From contig NZ_CM001442.1 of assembly GCF_000244915.1 (NCBI RefSeq), positions 5,332,001 to 5,396,000 on the forward strand: a stretch of 64,000 nucleotides of DNA. Direction: 5' to 3'. Made by a program: the position numbers and the translations under genes. The stretch comes from Bradyrhizobium sp. WSM471 (lineage in GTDB: Bacteria; Pseudomonadota; Alphaproteobacteria; Rhizobiales; Xanthobacteraceae). A model generated the notes under the pieces. The model did no database searches. It was not told the origin of the DNA and saw nothing but the letters and a program-made list of their open reading frames with translations. Below, in pieces: positions 44,809 through 53,330 of this stretch (position 1 is its first letter; each line of letters begins with the position of its first letter).

Positions 44809-45549
44809 CTAGCGCCCCTGCGACAGCCGGTCGGCGAGCCAATGCGGCAGGCCGTTCTCGCGGATCCGGTTCGCGGCCGTCTCGACATCGTAGGGCGCGC
44901 GGCAATAGGTGATCTGGCACGAGACGGTGTCGAACAGCACGAAAGCCGCGGATGGATCGCTATCGCGGGGTTGGCCGACCGAGCCAAGCACCGCAAGCCA
45001 TTGCCGCCCGCGCAGCAGCGGTACGGAGACGTCGGTCTTGGGCACGAGCCCCGACATCTTCGCCGTCACCGACATCGAATAGATCGCCGGGCGGTGGATG
45101 TGGCCGCAGAACGTGACATGAGCTGGCGTCGCGATCAGGCTTTTGGCGGCGTCGGCGGTCGATCGGACATAGTGCCAGCTTCGGGGGCTGGAGGCTTCCG
45201 AATGCACGAACAGGCGATCGCCGTCCTCCACCAGCATCGGCAATTCCGCCAGGAACCGCCGCTGCGCGGTGTCGAGCCGGCCGCGGGTCCATTCGATCGC
45301 GATTTGCGCCTCGGCATTCATGGTCTCGGCCGAGGAATTCACCGCCTGGTCATGATTGCCGCGCACGGCGACGGCGCCTTGGGCAACGAGCTCCATCGCG
45401 GTATCCACCACCCATTCCGGATCGGCGCCATAGCCGACGAAGTCGCCAAGCAGGATGAAGCGCTCGGCGCCACGCGCCCGCGCGACTTTCAGGCACGCCT
45501 CGAACGCCTGCCGGTTGCCGTGGATATCCGAGAAGACAGCGAGAAGCAC
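44809..45549 (-). CDS. Calcineurin-like metallophosphoesterase
   Basis: A 246-residue enzyme with all metal motifs: FSDIHGNRQAF (Asp8, His10), LLGDFVGYGADPEWV, VRGNHDQAV, FVHSEASS and CGHIHRP. It is close to the PPP/MPE bacterial group that includes protein phosphatases and diadenosine tetraphosphatases. Directly adjacent to a Ser/Thr kinase gene (6 bp), it is a good candidate for the opposing phosphatase, but a nucleotide substrate is equally possible. It lies 117 bp downstream of the membrane-protein operon. Confidence 0.92.
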   Translation of the reverse strand: MLLAVFSDIHGNRQAFEACLKVARARGAERFILLGDFVGYGADPEWVVDTAMELVAQGAVAVRGNHDQAVNSSAETMNAEAQIAIEWTRGRLDTAQRRFLAELPMLVEDGDRLFVHSEASSPRSWHYVRSTADAAKSLIATPAHVTFCGHIHRPAIYSMSVTAKMSGLVPKTDVSVPLLRGRQWLAVLGSVGQPRDSDPSAAFVLFDTVSCQITYCRAPYDVETAANRIRENGLPHWLADRLSQGR

Positions 45550-45666
45550 GCACCCTCCACCCCTCGAACCTTATTGGGAGCCGATAAGGCCAAATTGAGG
45601 GAGGTCAAGAACATGCGCCAGCGGAGCGCGGTTTGCCAGCACTGCCCTGTCACGATGGTGAAAAGC

Positions 45667-46272
45667 CTATTGCTCGTCCTTCGGCGGCATCCGGGGCGGC
45701 GGCAACGGCGTGAACACGGCGCCCTGCGCGCCGGCCGGTGGTGCCAGGAATTCGCCGGTCGAGGAATCGCCTCCGCTCGTCTCCAAAATGGTCTTGGGCG
45801 TCACATATTCCCTGACCATGTCGATGAGGCTGCCATCGCCGCCGCCGAAATCGGCGGCCCGGCCGCCTTGCGGATGTCCCAGCGCGATCTCGTTCTCCGC
45901 CGCATGGGTCTTGTCGGCCAGCCTGTCATTGTAGGGCACACGAAAGGCGCGCGGGATGCCGCTCGGCCGATTGTCCTCGTCGAGCTGCTCGACCCAGAGA
46001 TAGATCGAGCCGGGATCGCCCTCCAGCGAATGCGGCTCGACGATGCGGGTCTTCAGCAGCTTGAAGGAGGCCGGCAGCCGGTCGGCGCTGGCCCAGCCGA
46101 GCAGCCCGCGCATTTCCGTGAAGCTGACGACATAGAAGGCGCTGGTCACGACCACCGCGACGGCCTTGATTGACCAGTGCAGCCGCGCATAGACGAGCAC
46201 GACCAGCAGCAGCGCGCCGATGACGGCGTAGGCTATCGATAGTGTGAGGATGACCGTCTGCAGGCTAGTCAC
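45667..46272 (-). CDS. Membrane protein of unknown function, third gene of MotA/ExbB-like operon
   Basis: A 201-residue protein starting with GTG 46272, inside the end of the upstream gene (8-bp overlap). Two TM helices (about residues 6-29 and 34-52: IKAVAVVVTSAFYVVSF) are followed by a soluble part with SIYLWVEQLDEDNRPSGIPRAFRVPYNDRL spread over a beta-rich stretch, then a Gly/Pro-rich tail ending PLPPPRMPPKDEQ. No family is recognised. Tight coupling to the channel-like genes suggests it is a structural partner of that complex. Confidence 0.75.
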   Translation of the reverse strand: MTSLQTVILTLSIAYAVIGALLLVVLVYARLHWSIKAVAVVVTSAFYVVSFTEMRGLLGWASADRLPASFKLLKTRIVEPHSLEGDPGSIYLWVEQLDEDNRPSGIPRAFRVPYNDRLADKTHAAENEIALGHPQGGRAADFGGGDGSLIDMVREYVTPKTILETSGGDSSTGEFLAPPAGAQGAVFTPLPPPRMPPKDEQ

Positions 46273-46951
46273 GGCGCACCCTCACAGCGTTCCTGCTCAC
46301 CCCGGTGTTCGGGTCGAGATCGGCGCCGTTGCGCCAGCCGCTGCGGAAGGTCTCCAGCAGCGATTTCGGCCGCTGGTCCACATTGACGACCTTGCCTTCG
46401 GCGTCGAGCCGGAACCGCACCGCGGTCTTCTCGTCGCCGGTGTGATCGACCGTGAACTTGTTATCGAAGATCACCTGCGCCGTCGGATTGAGTTTTTGCA
46501 CCTTCACATTGGCCGTCACGGGCTCGCCGGTCGTGGCGACGAAATGCGAGACGTTGACGGTGTATTCGCCGGGAACGATGCCGCGCACCGTGACGATCTC
46601 CTCGCGGATCGGCGAGGCAATCTTCTTGCCGTTGACCACGATGAAGTCGTTGGCTCCGCCGCGGTCGTCGCGATCGAGCGTGAGGAAGCCGGCCTCGCGG
46701 TGGCGATACCAGGCGATGTTGCCCACGGGATCCTGCACGAACAGGTCGAGATCGTCGGGATGGCTGTCCGGCCAATCCAGCGTGATCATAAACTCGGCCT
46801 TGGAGTCGATCTTGCCGTCCTTGGCGTCCGGCGAGACCGCGAGCAGCGCCAGGAAGAACAGGAAAGCGATCACCTGGAGCGCCTTGAACAGCATCACGCC
46901 CAGCGGGTCGAACGGCTCCTCGCGCGGATAGAGACCGAAATCATCCATCAT
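46265..46951 (-). CDS. Single-pass protein with MotB/ExbD-like topology and a beta-rich periplasmic domain
   Basis: About 228 residues. A short cytoplasmic N-terminus holds Asp in EPFDPLGVML immediately before one TM helix (residues 18-40, VIAFLFFLALLAVS). The rest is periplasmic. It contains LDWPDSHPDDLDLFVQDPVGN, and GIVPGEYTVNVSHF, resembling DUF2135-like beta-sandwich modules with an acidic DDLDLFV turn. MotB and ExbD have the same layout (Asp at a single TM helix, large periplasmic domain), but here no OmpA or ExbD fold is visible. ATG 46951 overlaps the MotA/ExbB-like stop by 4 bp. The role as stator partner is inference. Confidence 0.75.
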   Translation of the reverse strand: MMDDFGLYPREEPFDPLGVMLFKALQVIAFLFFLALLAVSPDAKDGKIDSKAEFMITLDWPDSHPDDLDLFVQDPVGNIAWYRHREAGFLTLDRDDRGGANDFIVVNGKKIASPIREEIVTVRGIVPGEYTVNVSHFVATTGEPVTANVKVQKLNPTAQVIFDNKFTVDHTGDEKTAVRFRLDAEGKVVNVDQRPKSLLETFRSGWRNGADLDPNTGVSRNAVRVRRD

Positions 46952-47733
46952 GTCGCGATTCCAGCGCCCTTGATTCCAGAACCCTTGCGCTCCAGCACCG
47001 GCGTCACATAGGTCTCGGTCAGCACCACCGCATCCGAGAACACCTTCTGGGTCGCGGCATCCAGCATGTAATACTGGATGCGGACCAGGATCGAACCGAC
47101 CAGGCCCGCCAGCGTCGTGTACATCGCGACCGCCATACCGTCGCTCATCAGTCCCATCGAGGATCGCATCGCGACCTTGTCGGCAGCATCCAGCCCCGCG
47201 ATCGGCGCCAGCATGATGATGAAGCCGACGATGGTGCCGAGCAGGCCGAGCTTCATCAGCGTGTCCGAGACGAAGGCGCCGAAGCCGTTGGAACCGCGCA
47301 GGCGGTCGGCGAGCGTTCGCAGCAACAGCGTCTGGTCGACAAGGCGGTAGTCCTGCGCCGCGGCCTTGGTCACGAGGCTCTCGATGTGGTCCCGCACCAG
47401 CCCGCGTGGCAGCTCGGCTGCGCCGGCGTCGAGCGCCCTGCCGCCCTCGGGCGCCGCAAGCACCGCGCGGCAGCGCCGGGCCGCCGCGCCCTCGCGGGCA
47501 ATGGCCCGCGTGCGCAGGAAGCAATGACCGCAGGTGAGGACATAGAGCAGCGCGATCAAGCTGGAAATGTAGGTCCGGTCCGAGGTCAGCATCAGACGGA
47601 TCAGGCCGAACCGCCACAGCAGCACGACCGCGAAGATCGAAAGCCCGGTGAAGATCATCCAGAACAGGAGCGCGCTACGCTCGGATGGGTCGGCAGCAGG
47701 CCCCGCGATCGGCCCAATCGTCATCGAACTCAT
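46948..47733 (-). CDS. MotA/TolQ/ExbB proton channel family protein
   Basis: A 261-residue protein from ATG 47733, preceded by AGGAGCGG. Two TM helices near residues 22-45 and 55-73 lead into a cytoplasmic loop. The paired conserved helices of the family follow: LMKLGLLGTIVGFIIMLAPI near 165 and SDGMAVAMYTTLAGLVGSILV near 200. Members form the ring that uses ion flow to drive MotB, ExbD or TolR. It is the first gene of a coupled operon with two unrecognised membrane proteins and is divergent from a two-component system at 47913. There is no tonB, tolR or flagellar gene nearby. Confidence 0.88.
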   Translation of the reverse strand: MSSMTIGPIAGPAADPSERSALLFWMIFTGLSIFAVVLLWRFGLIRLMLTSDRTYISSLIALLYVLTCGHCFLRTRAIAREGAAARRCRAVLAAPEGGRALDAGAAELPRGLVRDHIESLVTKAAAQDYRLVDQTLLLRTLADRLRGSNGFGAFVSDTLMKLGLLGTIVGFIIMLAPIAGLDAADKVAMRSSMGLMSDGMAVAMYTTLAGLVGSILVRIQYYMLDAATQKVFSDAVVLTETYVTPVLERKGSGIKGAGIAT

Positions 47734-47912
47734 GCTGCACCGCTCCTGGCCGTGAATTCCGCCCATTAGATCAAAGCCGCCGCGCCCGGTCCAAAGAGCC
47801 ATGCCCAATTCGGCTTGGGAAATTTGCCCGAGCTGCCATCCTGCCGATCCCCGCAATTGGCAAGGCGCGGCGGCGTTGTTAGGCTGACCTTACCAAACTT
47901 TGGGGTGATCGC

Positions 47913-49283
47913 ATGCGCCTTGTGCTTCAGCTTGTCGCCCGTCTGTTTCTCATCGTCGCCCTCTGCCTTGGCGCGGCGACCATCTGGGCCACGTTCGACG
48001 CCTATCGCAGCGTCGACCGGGCGACTGCGGCCTCGGCGCAGCGGGTCGCCCAAGCGCTTCAGGCTCTGTACTGGCACGAATTCTTGTTGCGTAGCAGCAG
48101 AACACGCGAGCAACTTCTGCCGGTTCCGGAGTGGCGCACGCTGGAGACGATGAAGCTGATCTCACCCGGCGTCTGCGTCGAATTCCAACCGGCCATCGCC
48201 TTCGAAAAGCCGCTCTGCGGCCAGAGTGAGGGGCTGGGCAAGACGCCGCCGCGCTGGTTCGCGTCGATCGTGCCGACCTTCCTCGGCAGCCATGCCGAAG
48301 TGATACGGCCGGTCAGTCCCCGCGCGGCGACCGCCGGAGCGGTGGTTGCGACGCCGGATGAAGCGGCCGCCATCTCGCTCGCCTGGGAATACATCCTCAA
48401 CGTGATCGACGTCGCGCTTTTGATGGCGACAGCGATCGCGCTCCTGGCTTCGCTCGCGATTGCGCATGCGCTGGCGCCGGCACGCACGATCGTGACCGCC
48501 CTGCAGCGCATGGCGCGCGGTCAGTATCGCACGAAACTACCGCGCTTCCGCTCGATGGAGCTGGCGATGATCGGCAGCGCCGTCGGCGAGCTCGGCGGGC
48601 GGCTGGAGGAGGCGACCGAACAGCGCGCGGCGCTGACGCGGCGCCTGATCGAGATCCGCGACGACGAACGCCGCGCGCTCGCCCGCGAGCTGCACGACGA
48701 GTTCGGACAAAATCTCTCGGCCATCCTCGCCTTCGCCAACACCATCGAGACGGCGAGCACGAAGGCAGACAAGCACAGCGACATCGTGCAGGACGCGCGG
48801 ATGATCTCGCAGGCCACGCATCATCTGATGGCCTCGCTGCGCGACGCGCTGAAGCGCCTGCGCAATCCCCTGCCCGCCGAGCTTGGGCTGGAGGCGAGCC
48901 TCGTGAATTTGGTGGATAGCTGGCGCTCGCAGAGCGCGGCGCGGCCGACGATCCAGCTCGATCTCAAGGGCGACCTCACCGACATCAGCGGCCCGGCCGC
49001 GACCACCGCCTATCGCGTCGCGCAGGAATGCCTGACCAACGCGTTGCGCCACGGCACGGCACGCGAGATTTCTCTGCACGTCGAGCGGCGCGCGGGCGAC
49101 GACGATGCGTTGCTGATCCGCGTCGAGGACGATGGCGGCGGCAACGCGGCACGCGTTGCGCAGTCGACCGGCTTCGGCCTCACGGGGATCCGCGAGCGCG
49201 TCGCAGCGGCCGGCGGATCATTCTCGATCCTGCCCGCCCGCGGCGGACTCAGCGTCGCCGCCACCATCCCGCTCGCCGCGTGA
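47913..49283 (+). CDS. Sensor histidine kinase, NarL-partner type (HisKA_3)
   Basis: A 456-residue kinase: TM1 (residues 8-27), a periplasmic domain of about 120 residues resembling the LapD/MoxY N-terminal sensor (VCVEFQPAIAFEKPLCG), TM2 (about 165-192), HAMP-like linker (ALAPARTIVTALQRMARGQY), HisKA_3 with ELARELHDEFGQNLSAI-type box (His near 260), and HATPase with ECLTNALRHG and GFGLTGIRERV. It autophosphorylates and passes phosphate to the LuxR-type regulator 7 bp downstream. Its promoter region is shared with the divergent MotA/ExbB-like operon. Confidence 0.93.
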   Translation: MRLVLQLVARLFLIVALCLGAATIWATFDAYRSVDRATAASAQRVAQALQALYWHEFLLRSSRTREQLLPVPEWRTLETMKLISPGVCVEFQPAIAFEKPLCGQSEGLGKTPPRWFASIVPTFLGSHAEVIRPVSPRAATAGAVVATPDEAAAISLAWEYILNVIDVALLMATAIALLASLAIAHALAPARTIVTALQRMARGQYRTKLPRFRSMELAMIGSAVGELGGRLEEATEQRAALTRRLIEIRDDERRALARELHDEFGQNLSAILAFANTIETASTKADKHSDIVQDARMISQATHHLMASLRDALKRLRNPLPAELGLEASLVNLVDSWRSQSAARPTIQLDLKGDLTDISGPAATTAYRVAQECLTNALRHGTAREISLHVERRAGDDDALLIRVEDDGGGNAARVAQSTGFGLTGIRERVAAAGGSFSILPARGGLSVAATIPLAA

Positions 49284-49290
49284 GGCCGGG

Positions 49291-49941
49291 ATGAACGAGA
49301 TTACCGCAACAGGCATCTCCGTGCTGCTGGTCGACGACCATCCGATCGTGCGGCAAGGCTATCGGCGCGTGCTGGAAAGCCAGGGCGATCTGCATGTCGT
49401 GGCGGAAGCCGACAACGCCGCGGATGCCTACGGCGCCTTCAAGGCGCGCGATCCCGACGTGGTCTTGCTGGATATCTCGATGCCCGGCGCGAGCGGGCTG
49501 GAAGCCATCCGCAACATCCGCGCGCGCAGCCCGCGGGCGCGGATCCTCGTGTTCACCATGCACAACGAAGCCGTGCTGGTGAAGGCAGCCTTCAATGCCG
49601 GCGCCAGCGGCTTCGTCACCAAGAGCAGCGAGCCGTCCGCGGTCGTCGCCGCGATCCGCAGCGTTGCCCGCGGCGAGCGCGCCATGAGCGACGACATCGC
49701 GCACATCCTGGCGGAGGACAGCCTGTCGGCGGGCTCGGCGCTGGATCAACTGGGCGAGCGCGAGATCGAGATCCTGCGCCAGTTCGCCGGCGGTGCCACG
49801 ACCGAACAGATCGCAGCGCATCTCAATCTCAGCGTCAAGACGGTGCAGAACTATCACTATCTGATCAAGACCAAGACCGGCGCACGCACGGATGCGCAGC
49901 TGGTGCGGCTGGCAGCCAATTGTGGGCTGACAAAGATCTAG
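49291..49941 (+). CDS. LuxR/NarL family response regulator
   Basis: A 216-residue regulator. The receiver has VLLVDDHPIVRQGY, phospho-Asp in VVLLDISMPGASG near residue 61, and FVTKSSEP with the conserved Lys. The LuxR HTH at the C-terminus has GEREIEILRQFAGGATTEQIAAHL and NLSVKTVQNYHYLI. It starts 7 bp after the kinase stop, so the two are co-transcribed. Targets are unknown; the divergent channel operon is a natural candidate. Confidence 0.95.
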   Translation: MNEITATGISVLLVDDHPIVRQGYRRVLESQGDLHVVAEADNAADAYGAFKARDPDVVLLDISMPGASGLEAIRNIRARSPRARILVFTMHNEAVLVKAAFNAGASGFVTKSSEPSAVVAAIRSVARGERAMSDDIAHILAEDSLSAGSALDQLGEREIEILRQFAGGATTEQIAAHLNLSVKTVQNYHYLIKTKTGARTDAQLVRLAANCGLTKI

Positions 49942-50180
49942 AGGGTGGCGGCGTGCCGTTTGCTGCGACCGGAATATCTGGTTCCCGACTGGCCACCCCC
50001 AACGAAGGTCTCCAAGTCTCTGTCAGATTGTGCTAGGCTCCACCACAGGCACAGCGTCCAGCATCAAGCGGCCAGTGGATGTGTGTCCGGCTCGATCTTT
50101 CGACGAGCGCCAATTTGGACGGCTCTCGGAGCCGCCCTCGTTCCCGTTGTATGTCTTGCACGACAACAGGAGACGATTCC

Positions 50181-51218
50181 ATGAACATCAGGGACAGCCT
50201 TCTTGCCGCACTGATCGCCTCCAGCGTTTTCGCGACCGGGCTTACGGGAAGCGCGGCAGCTGAGGCGAAAGACCAGATCACCATTCTCTATGACGCCTTC
50301 GGCACAGATGAGGCGATGACAAAGGACTGGGGTTTCTCCGCCCTTGTCGAAATCGCGGGAAAACGCATCCTGTTCGATACGGGTAACGATCCCGAAATCT
50401 TCGCGGCGAACGTGAAGGCCAAGGGAGTTGATCTCTCGGACCTCGACTTTGTCGTTCTGTCGCACCGCCACTCCGATCACATGGCGGGCTTGTCCTACCT
50501 CCTGAGCATCAATCCGACCGTCAAGATCTACGCGCCAAAGGAAGGATTTGGCATCTACGGCTCGTCTCTGCCGTCCGGCTTCTACCGCAAGGACGAGGCC
50601 TTGCCGCCGGAGATGCGGTACTATGCAGGCAAGCCGCCCGCGGTGATGAAGTTCGGCACGGCATGGGCCCATGCGAACTTCGAACTGATCGATCAGACCA
50701 CCGAGATCGCTCCCGGTATCACACTTATCTCGCTGATTTCCGACGCACCGGGCACGAGAGAACTCAAAGAGCTGTCCTTGGCTGTCAACACGGCCGACGG
50801 CATGGTCCTTCTGGTCGGTTGCTCGCACCCCGGGATCGAGCGCATCGTCGAAGCGGCGACGGGTATCAATCCCAGGATTCATCTCGTCGCGGGAGGATTT
50901 CATCTGGTCGTCGCACCTGACGAAGCTATCGCGAAAGTCGTTACCGCCCTCAAGGACAGGTTCAAGGTGGACAGCGTAGCCCCGGGACATTGCACCGGTG
51001 AGCCGACTTTTGCCGCGCTCAAGAAGGCTTTCGGCGACAACTATCTCTACGCAGGCCTCGGCACGTCGATTCCGGTTGCAACGGTTGCGGGCGTGAATGT
51101 CAGACGCGGGGAAGGTCCGACGCTTGACGACCTTGCGACCTATCGCAAACTCGCGGGGCGCGAAGACCCGTTCGGCATATTGCGCTTGCGCAGCTCGCAT
51201 TTGGCACCCGCGCTTTAG
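50181..51218 (+). CDS. Exported MBL-fold metallo-hydrolase
   Basis: A 345-residue protein with a signal peptide (residues 1-27, cleavage AAA-EAK). The metal site His95-x-His97-x-Asp99-His100 is in SHRHSDHMAG, preceded by LFDTGNDPEIF, with later ligands in VGCSHPG and PGHCTGE. This layout (GFSALVEIAGKRILFDTG) matches the methanopterin-synthase-like/7,8-dihydropterin-6-methyl transferase subgroup of MBL proteins. AGGAGA at 50168-50173 supports ATG 50181. It marks the left end of a stretch that looks less GC-rich than its surroundings. Confidence 0.88.
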   Translation: MNIRDSLLAALIASSVFATGLTGSAAAEAKDQITILYDAFGTDEAMTKDWGFSALVEIAGKRILFDTGNDPEIFAANVKAKGVDLSDLDFVVLSHRHSDHMAGLSYLLSINPTVKIYAPKEGFGIYGSSLPSGFYRKDEALPPEMRYYAGKPPAVMKFGTAWAHANFELIDQTTEIAPGITLISLISDAPGTRELKELSLAVNTADGMVLLVGCSHPGIERIVEAATGINPRIHLVAGGFHLVVAPDEAIAKVVTALKDRFKVDSVAPGHCTGEPTFAALKKAFGDNYLYAGLGTSIPVATVAGVNVRRGEGPTLDDLATYRKLAGREDPFGILRLRSSHLAPAL

Positions 51219-51323
51219 GGCGCTGGCGCGCGGCTCGCATCTTTAGATCATCATGTGTGGCCGGGTAGGATTGGAACTGACGCCGTCGCGCCGTGGTTAG
51301 TAGCGGAGTGAGGGAGTTGCGCC

Positions 51324-51623
51324 ATGAGTAAGGCTATCCGCGAAGCCATCCATCATCCCCCGATCATCACTGTCGGCGAGCTCATCGATGAACTCTGCCG
51401 TCTGCCAGACACAGCGACGATCCAATTCCACTGCCCCATTCTCGAACAGGAACTTGCGTTCTACCGCCTTCGAAAGCGGTCAAAGGACGTGGTCGAAATC
51501 GAAGTCAATACCTATCCGGAAAGCCCGTCGGTCGTGCCATCGGCCAACGCCGCCTTACGTGCGCGAAAAAAGACCCATCATCCGCGCTCGCTCGGCAATG
51601 GCAGCGTTGCCCATAAGGTCTGA
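51324..51623 (+). CDS. Hypothetical protein, 99 residues
   Basis: ATG 51324 follows GGAGTGAGGGAG, a strong ribosome site. The product has IITVGELIDELCRLPDTATI, a stretch often seen at the start of small regulatory or toxin-antitoxin-like proteins, then a beta-rich middle and a basic tail. I recognise no family. Confidence 0.5.
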   Translation: MSKAIREAIHHPPIITVGELIDELCRLPDTATIQFHCPILEQELAFYRLRKRSKDVVEIEVNTYPESPSVVPSANAALRARKKTHHPRSLGNGSVAHKV

Positions 51624-51686
51624 GATAGAACCGCGACAGGTCACGTCAGGTGTCACGGCTTCGGAACGCGTGAAGGAAGTTGGCTT

Positions 51687-51822
51687 ACGCCTTCAGCCCG
51701 CGTAGCGCGGGCGTCGCATCGACACGCGCCGAGAGATCGGCGTCCTTCTCGTCGGCGTGGGCCGGATGGTGGAAGCGGACGGTCGCATCAAAGATGGCGC
51801 GCGCGGTAGACTTGACCTCGGT
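51687..51822 (-). pseudogene. Degenerate copy of the 3' end of a tetR gene
   Basis: About 136 bp reads, on the minus strand, as VKSTARAIFDATVRFHHPAHADE then KDADLSARVDAT and ALRGLKA in pieces. It is nearly identical to the C-terminus of the intact TetR gene at 53331-53918. It lacks one codon (Trp) and two further codons and has no 5' part. Because the small deletions keep frame, it may descend from a tetR paralogue rather than a simple recent duplication. It sits on the other side of the RTX-like gene, as a direct repeat. Confidence 0.8.
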
Positions 51823-51994
51823 CGAGCTCCGTACCCCGCGCCGAAGTTCCTCCGGCCGCAATGAAATCCAACCCAAAGCAAATCTCCGCCATCAACTCCG
51901 AGCAGATTCAACGTCAAGCGCGGCCACAGCGCGTCTCGCAAAGACTCCGCTGCTTTCAGGCCCCGCGACTGAAATGAAATCGGAGTGAAGCGAC

Positions 51995-53191
51995 ATGCAC
52001 CACCTGCCAAACGACACTATCGCAGTCACCCTGCCGGACTTCGGTCAATCCATGACCGTGCTCGGAGATCCCGGGTTGGCAACCGATGACTGGGGCGGAA
52101 ACGATGCGCTGACGGCAGCCATATCGAGTCTCAACTCGAACGTGACGCTCGTTGGGGAAGACCTGGCGGCCATGCATGGCAATTCTCACGGAGGAAACGA
52201 CAGTCTCGTGGTGAGCGTGGATGGCGGCTGGGATAATGCCGTTGCCGTTGGCGATGCCCAATCCATGGCGGACAACACTCGGGGCGGTAACGACACCCTC
52301 AATGTCGATGCCCACAACTCGCTCTACACCAATGTTTATCTCTATGGCGATGTCCAAGGTGACATGTCGGGCAACGCGGGAGGCGGAAATGACACACTGA
52401 CGGCGTCGACCGGATGGAGATCGTTCGGATCGCTCAGCGGGGACGCTGGTGGCGCCATGAGCGGCAATGCGCACGGCGGGAATGATACGCTGAGCGCGAC
52501 GGACTATGGGATAAATGGCGGCGGCGACGCACTCAGCGGCGATGCCACTGGCGCCATGACCGACAACGCGGTCGGCGGAAACGACATCCTGACCTTTGCG
52601 GCGAGCAGCGACGCCCAGCTCGGAGGAGGAAGCCTGTCGGGCGATTCCGGAACGTCCATGTCCGACAATGCCCAGGGCGGGAACGATATCCTCACCGCCG
52701 TCGTCGATGGCGAGCGAGCTGCTTTCAGCACGACGTTGTACGGCGACGCTCCCACAATGTCGGGCAATGCTCACGGCGGGAACGACAGCCTCACCGGGGG
52801 ATCGAGCCCCGATCGCCTGGCGGGCGATGCGATGAGCTACGCTCCTTCATCACCCGGCTCGATCACCGGAGGCACGGATACCCTAAACGGTGGCGGCGGC
52901 AATGATCTCCTGTGGGGCGGCCCGAACAACGACACGTTCGTCTTCAACACGGGCTCCGGCCAGGACATCATCAACGACTTCAATCAAGGCAACCAGGCTG
53001 TCGGCAGCACCACCACCGAACACGACGTGATCAACCTGCATGACTACGGCTTCGCAGACTGGGCAGCCGTCTCCAGCCTCATCGGCGACAATAGCGCCGG
53101 CGATGCCGTGATCCACCTCACCGCCAACGATACGATCACGTTGGACGGCGTGCACACGGCGGCGCTTCACCCAACGGACTTCGTCATCTGA
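51995..53191 (+). CDS. RTX-like repeat protein with eight GGND units and serralysin-type C-terminus
   Basis: A 398-residue acidic, Gly/Asn/Asp-rich protein. Eight GGND boxes recur every 31-34 residues, each followed by a hydrophobic strand and a Gly-Asp...Met-x-x-Asn turn (for example MSGNAHGGNDTL). Near residue 290 it turns into canonical RTX (GGTDTLNGGGGNDLLWGG) and then a peptidase M10 C-type end, FVFNTGSGQDIINDF to HPTDFVI, typical of type I secretion substrates. No signal peptide and no ABC exporter is nearby. ATG 51995 follows GGAG. It is flanked by homologous tetR 3' sequences, which suggests an acquired segment. Confidence 0.85.
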   Translation: MHHLPNDTIAVTLPDFGQSMTVLGDPGLATDDWGGNDALTAAISSLNSNVTLVGEDLAAMHGNSHGGNDSLVVSVDGGWDNAVAVGDAQSMADNTRGGNDTLNVDAHNSLYTNVYLYGDVQGDMSGNAGGGNDTLTASTGWRSFGSLSGDAGGAMSGNAHGGNDTLSATDYGINGGGDALSGDATGAMTDNAVGGNDILTFAASSDAQLGGGSLSGDSGTSMSDNAQGGNDILTAVVDGERAAFSTTLYGDAPTMSGNAHGGNDSLTGGSSPDRLAGDAMSYAPSSPGSITGGTDTLNGGGGNDLLWGGPNNDTFVFNTGSGQDIINDFNQGNQAVGSTTTEHDVINLHDYGFADWAAVSSLIGDNSAGDAVIHLTANDTITLDGVHTAALHPTDFVI

Positions 53192-53330
53192 CGGCTCACA
53201 GCCACGCAGGATGATGGGATGGTGGTCACGAGAGAATCGTCGAGGCCAGGCCCCTCATCCTGCCGATCGCCAAAGGCATGAGCAGGAGCGGATCAAGCCC
53301 CAAGCCGCGATGTAAGCAGGCTCCGCAACC

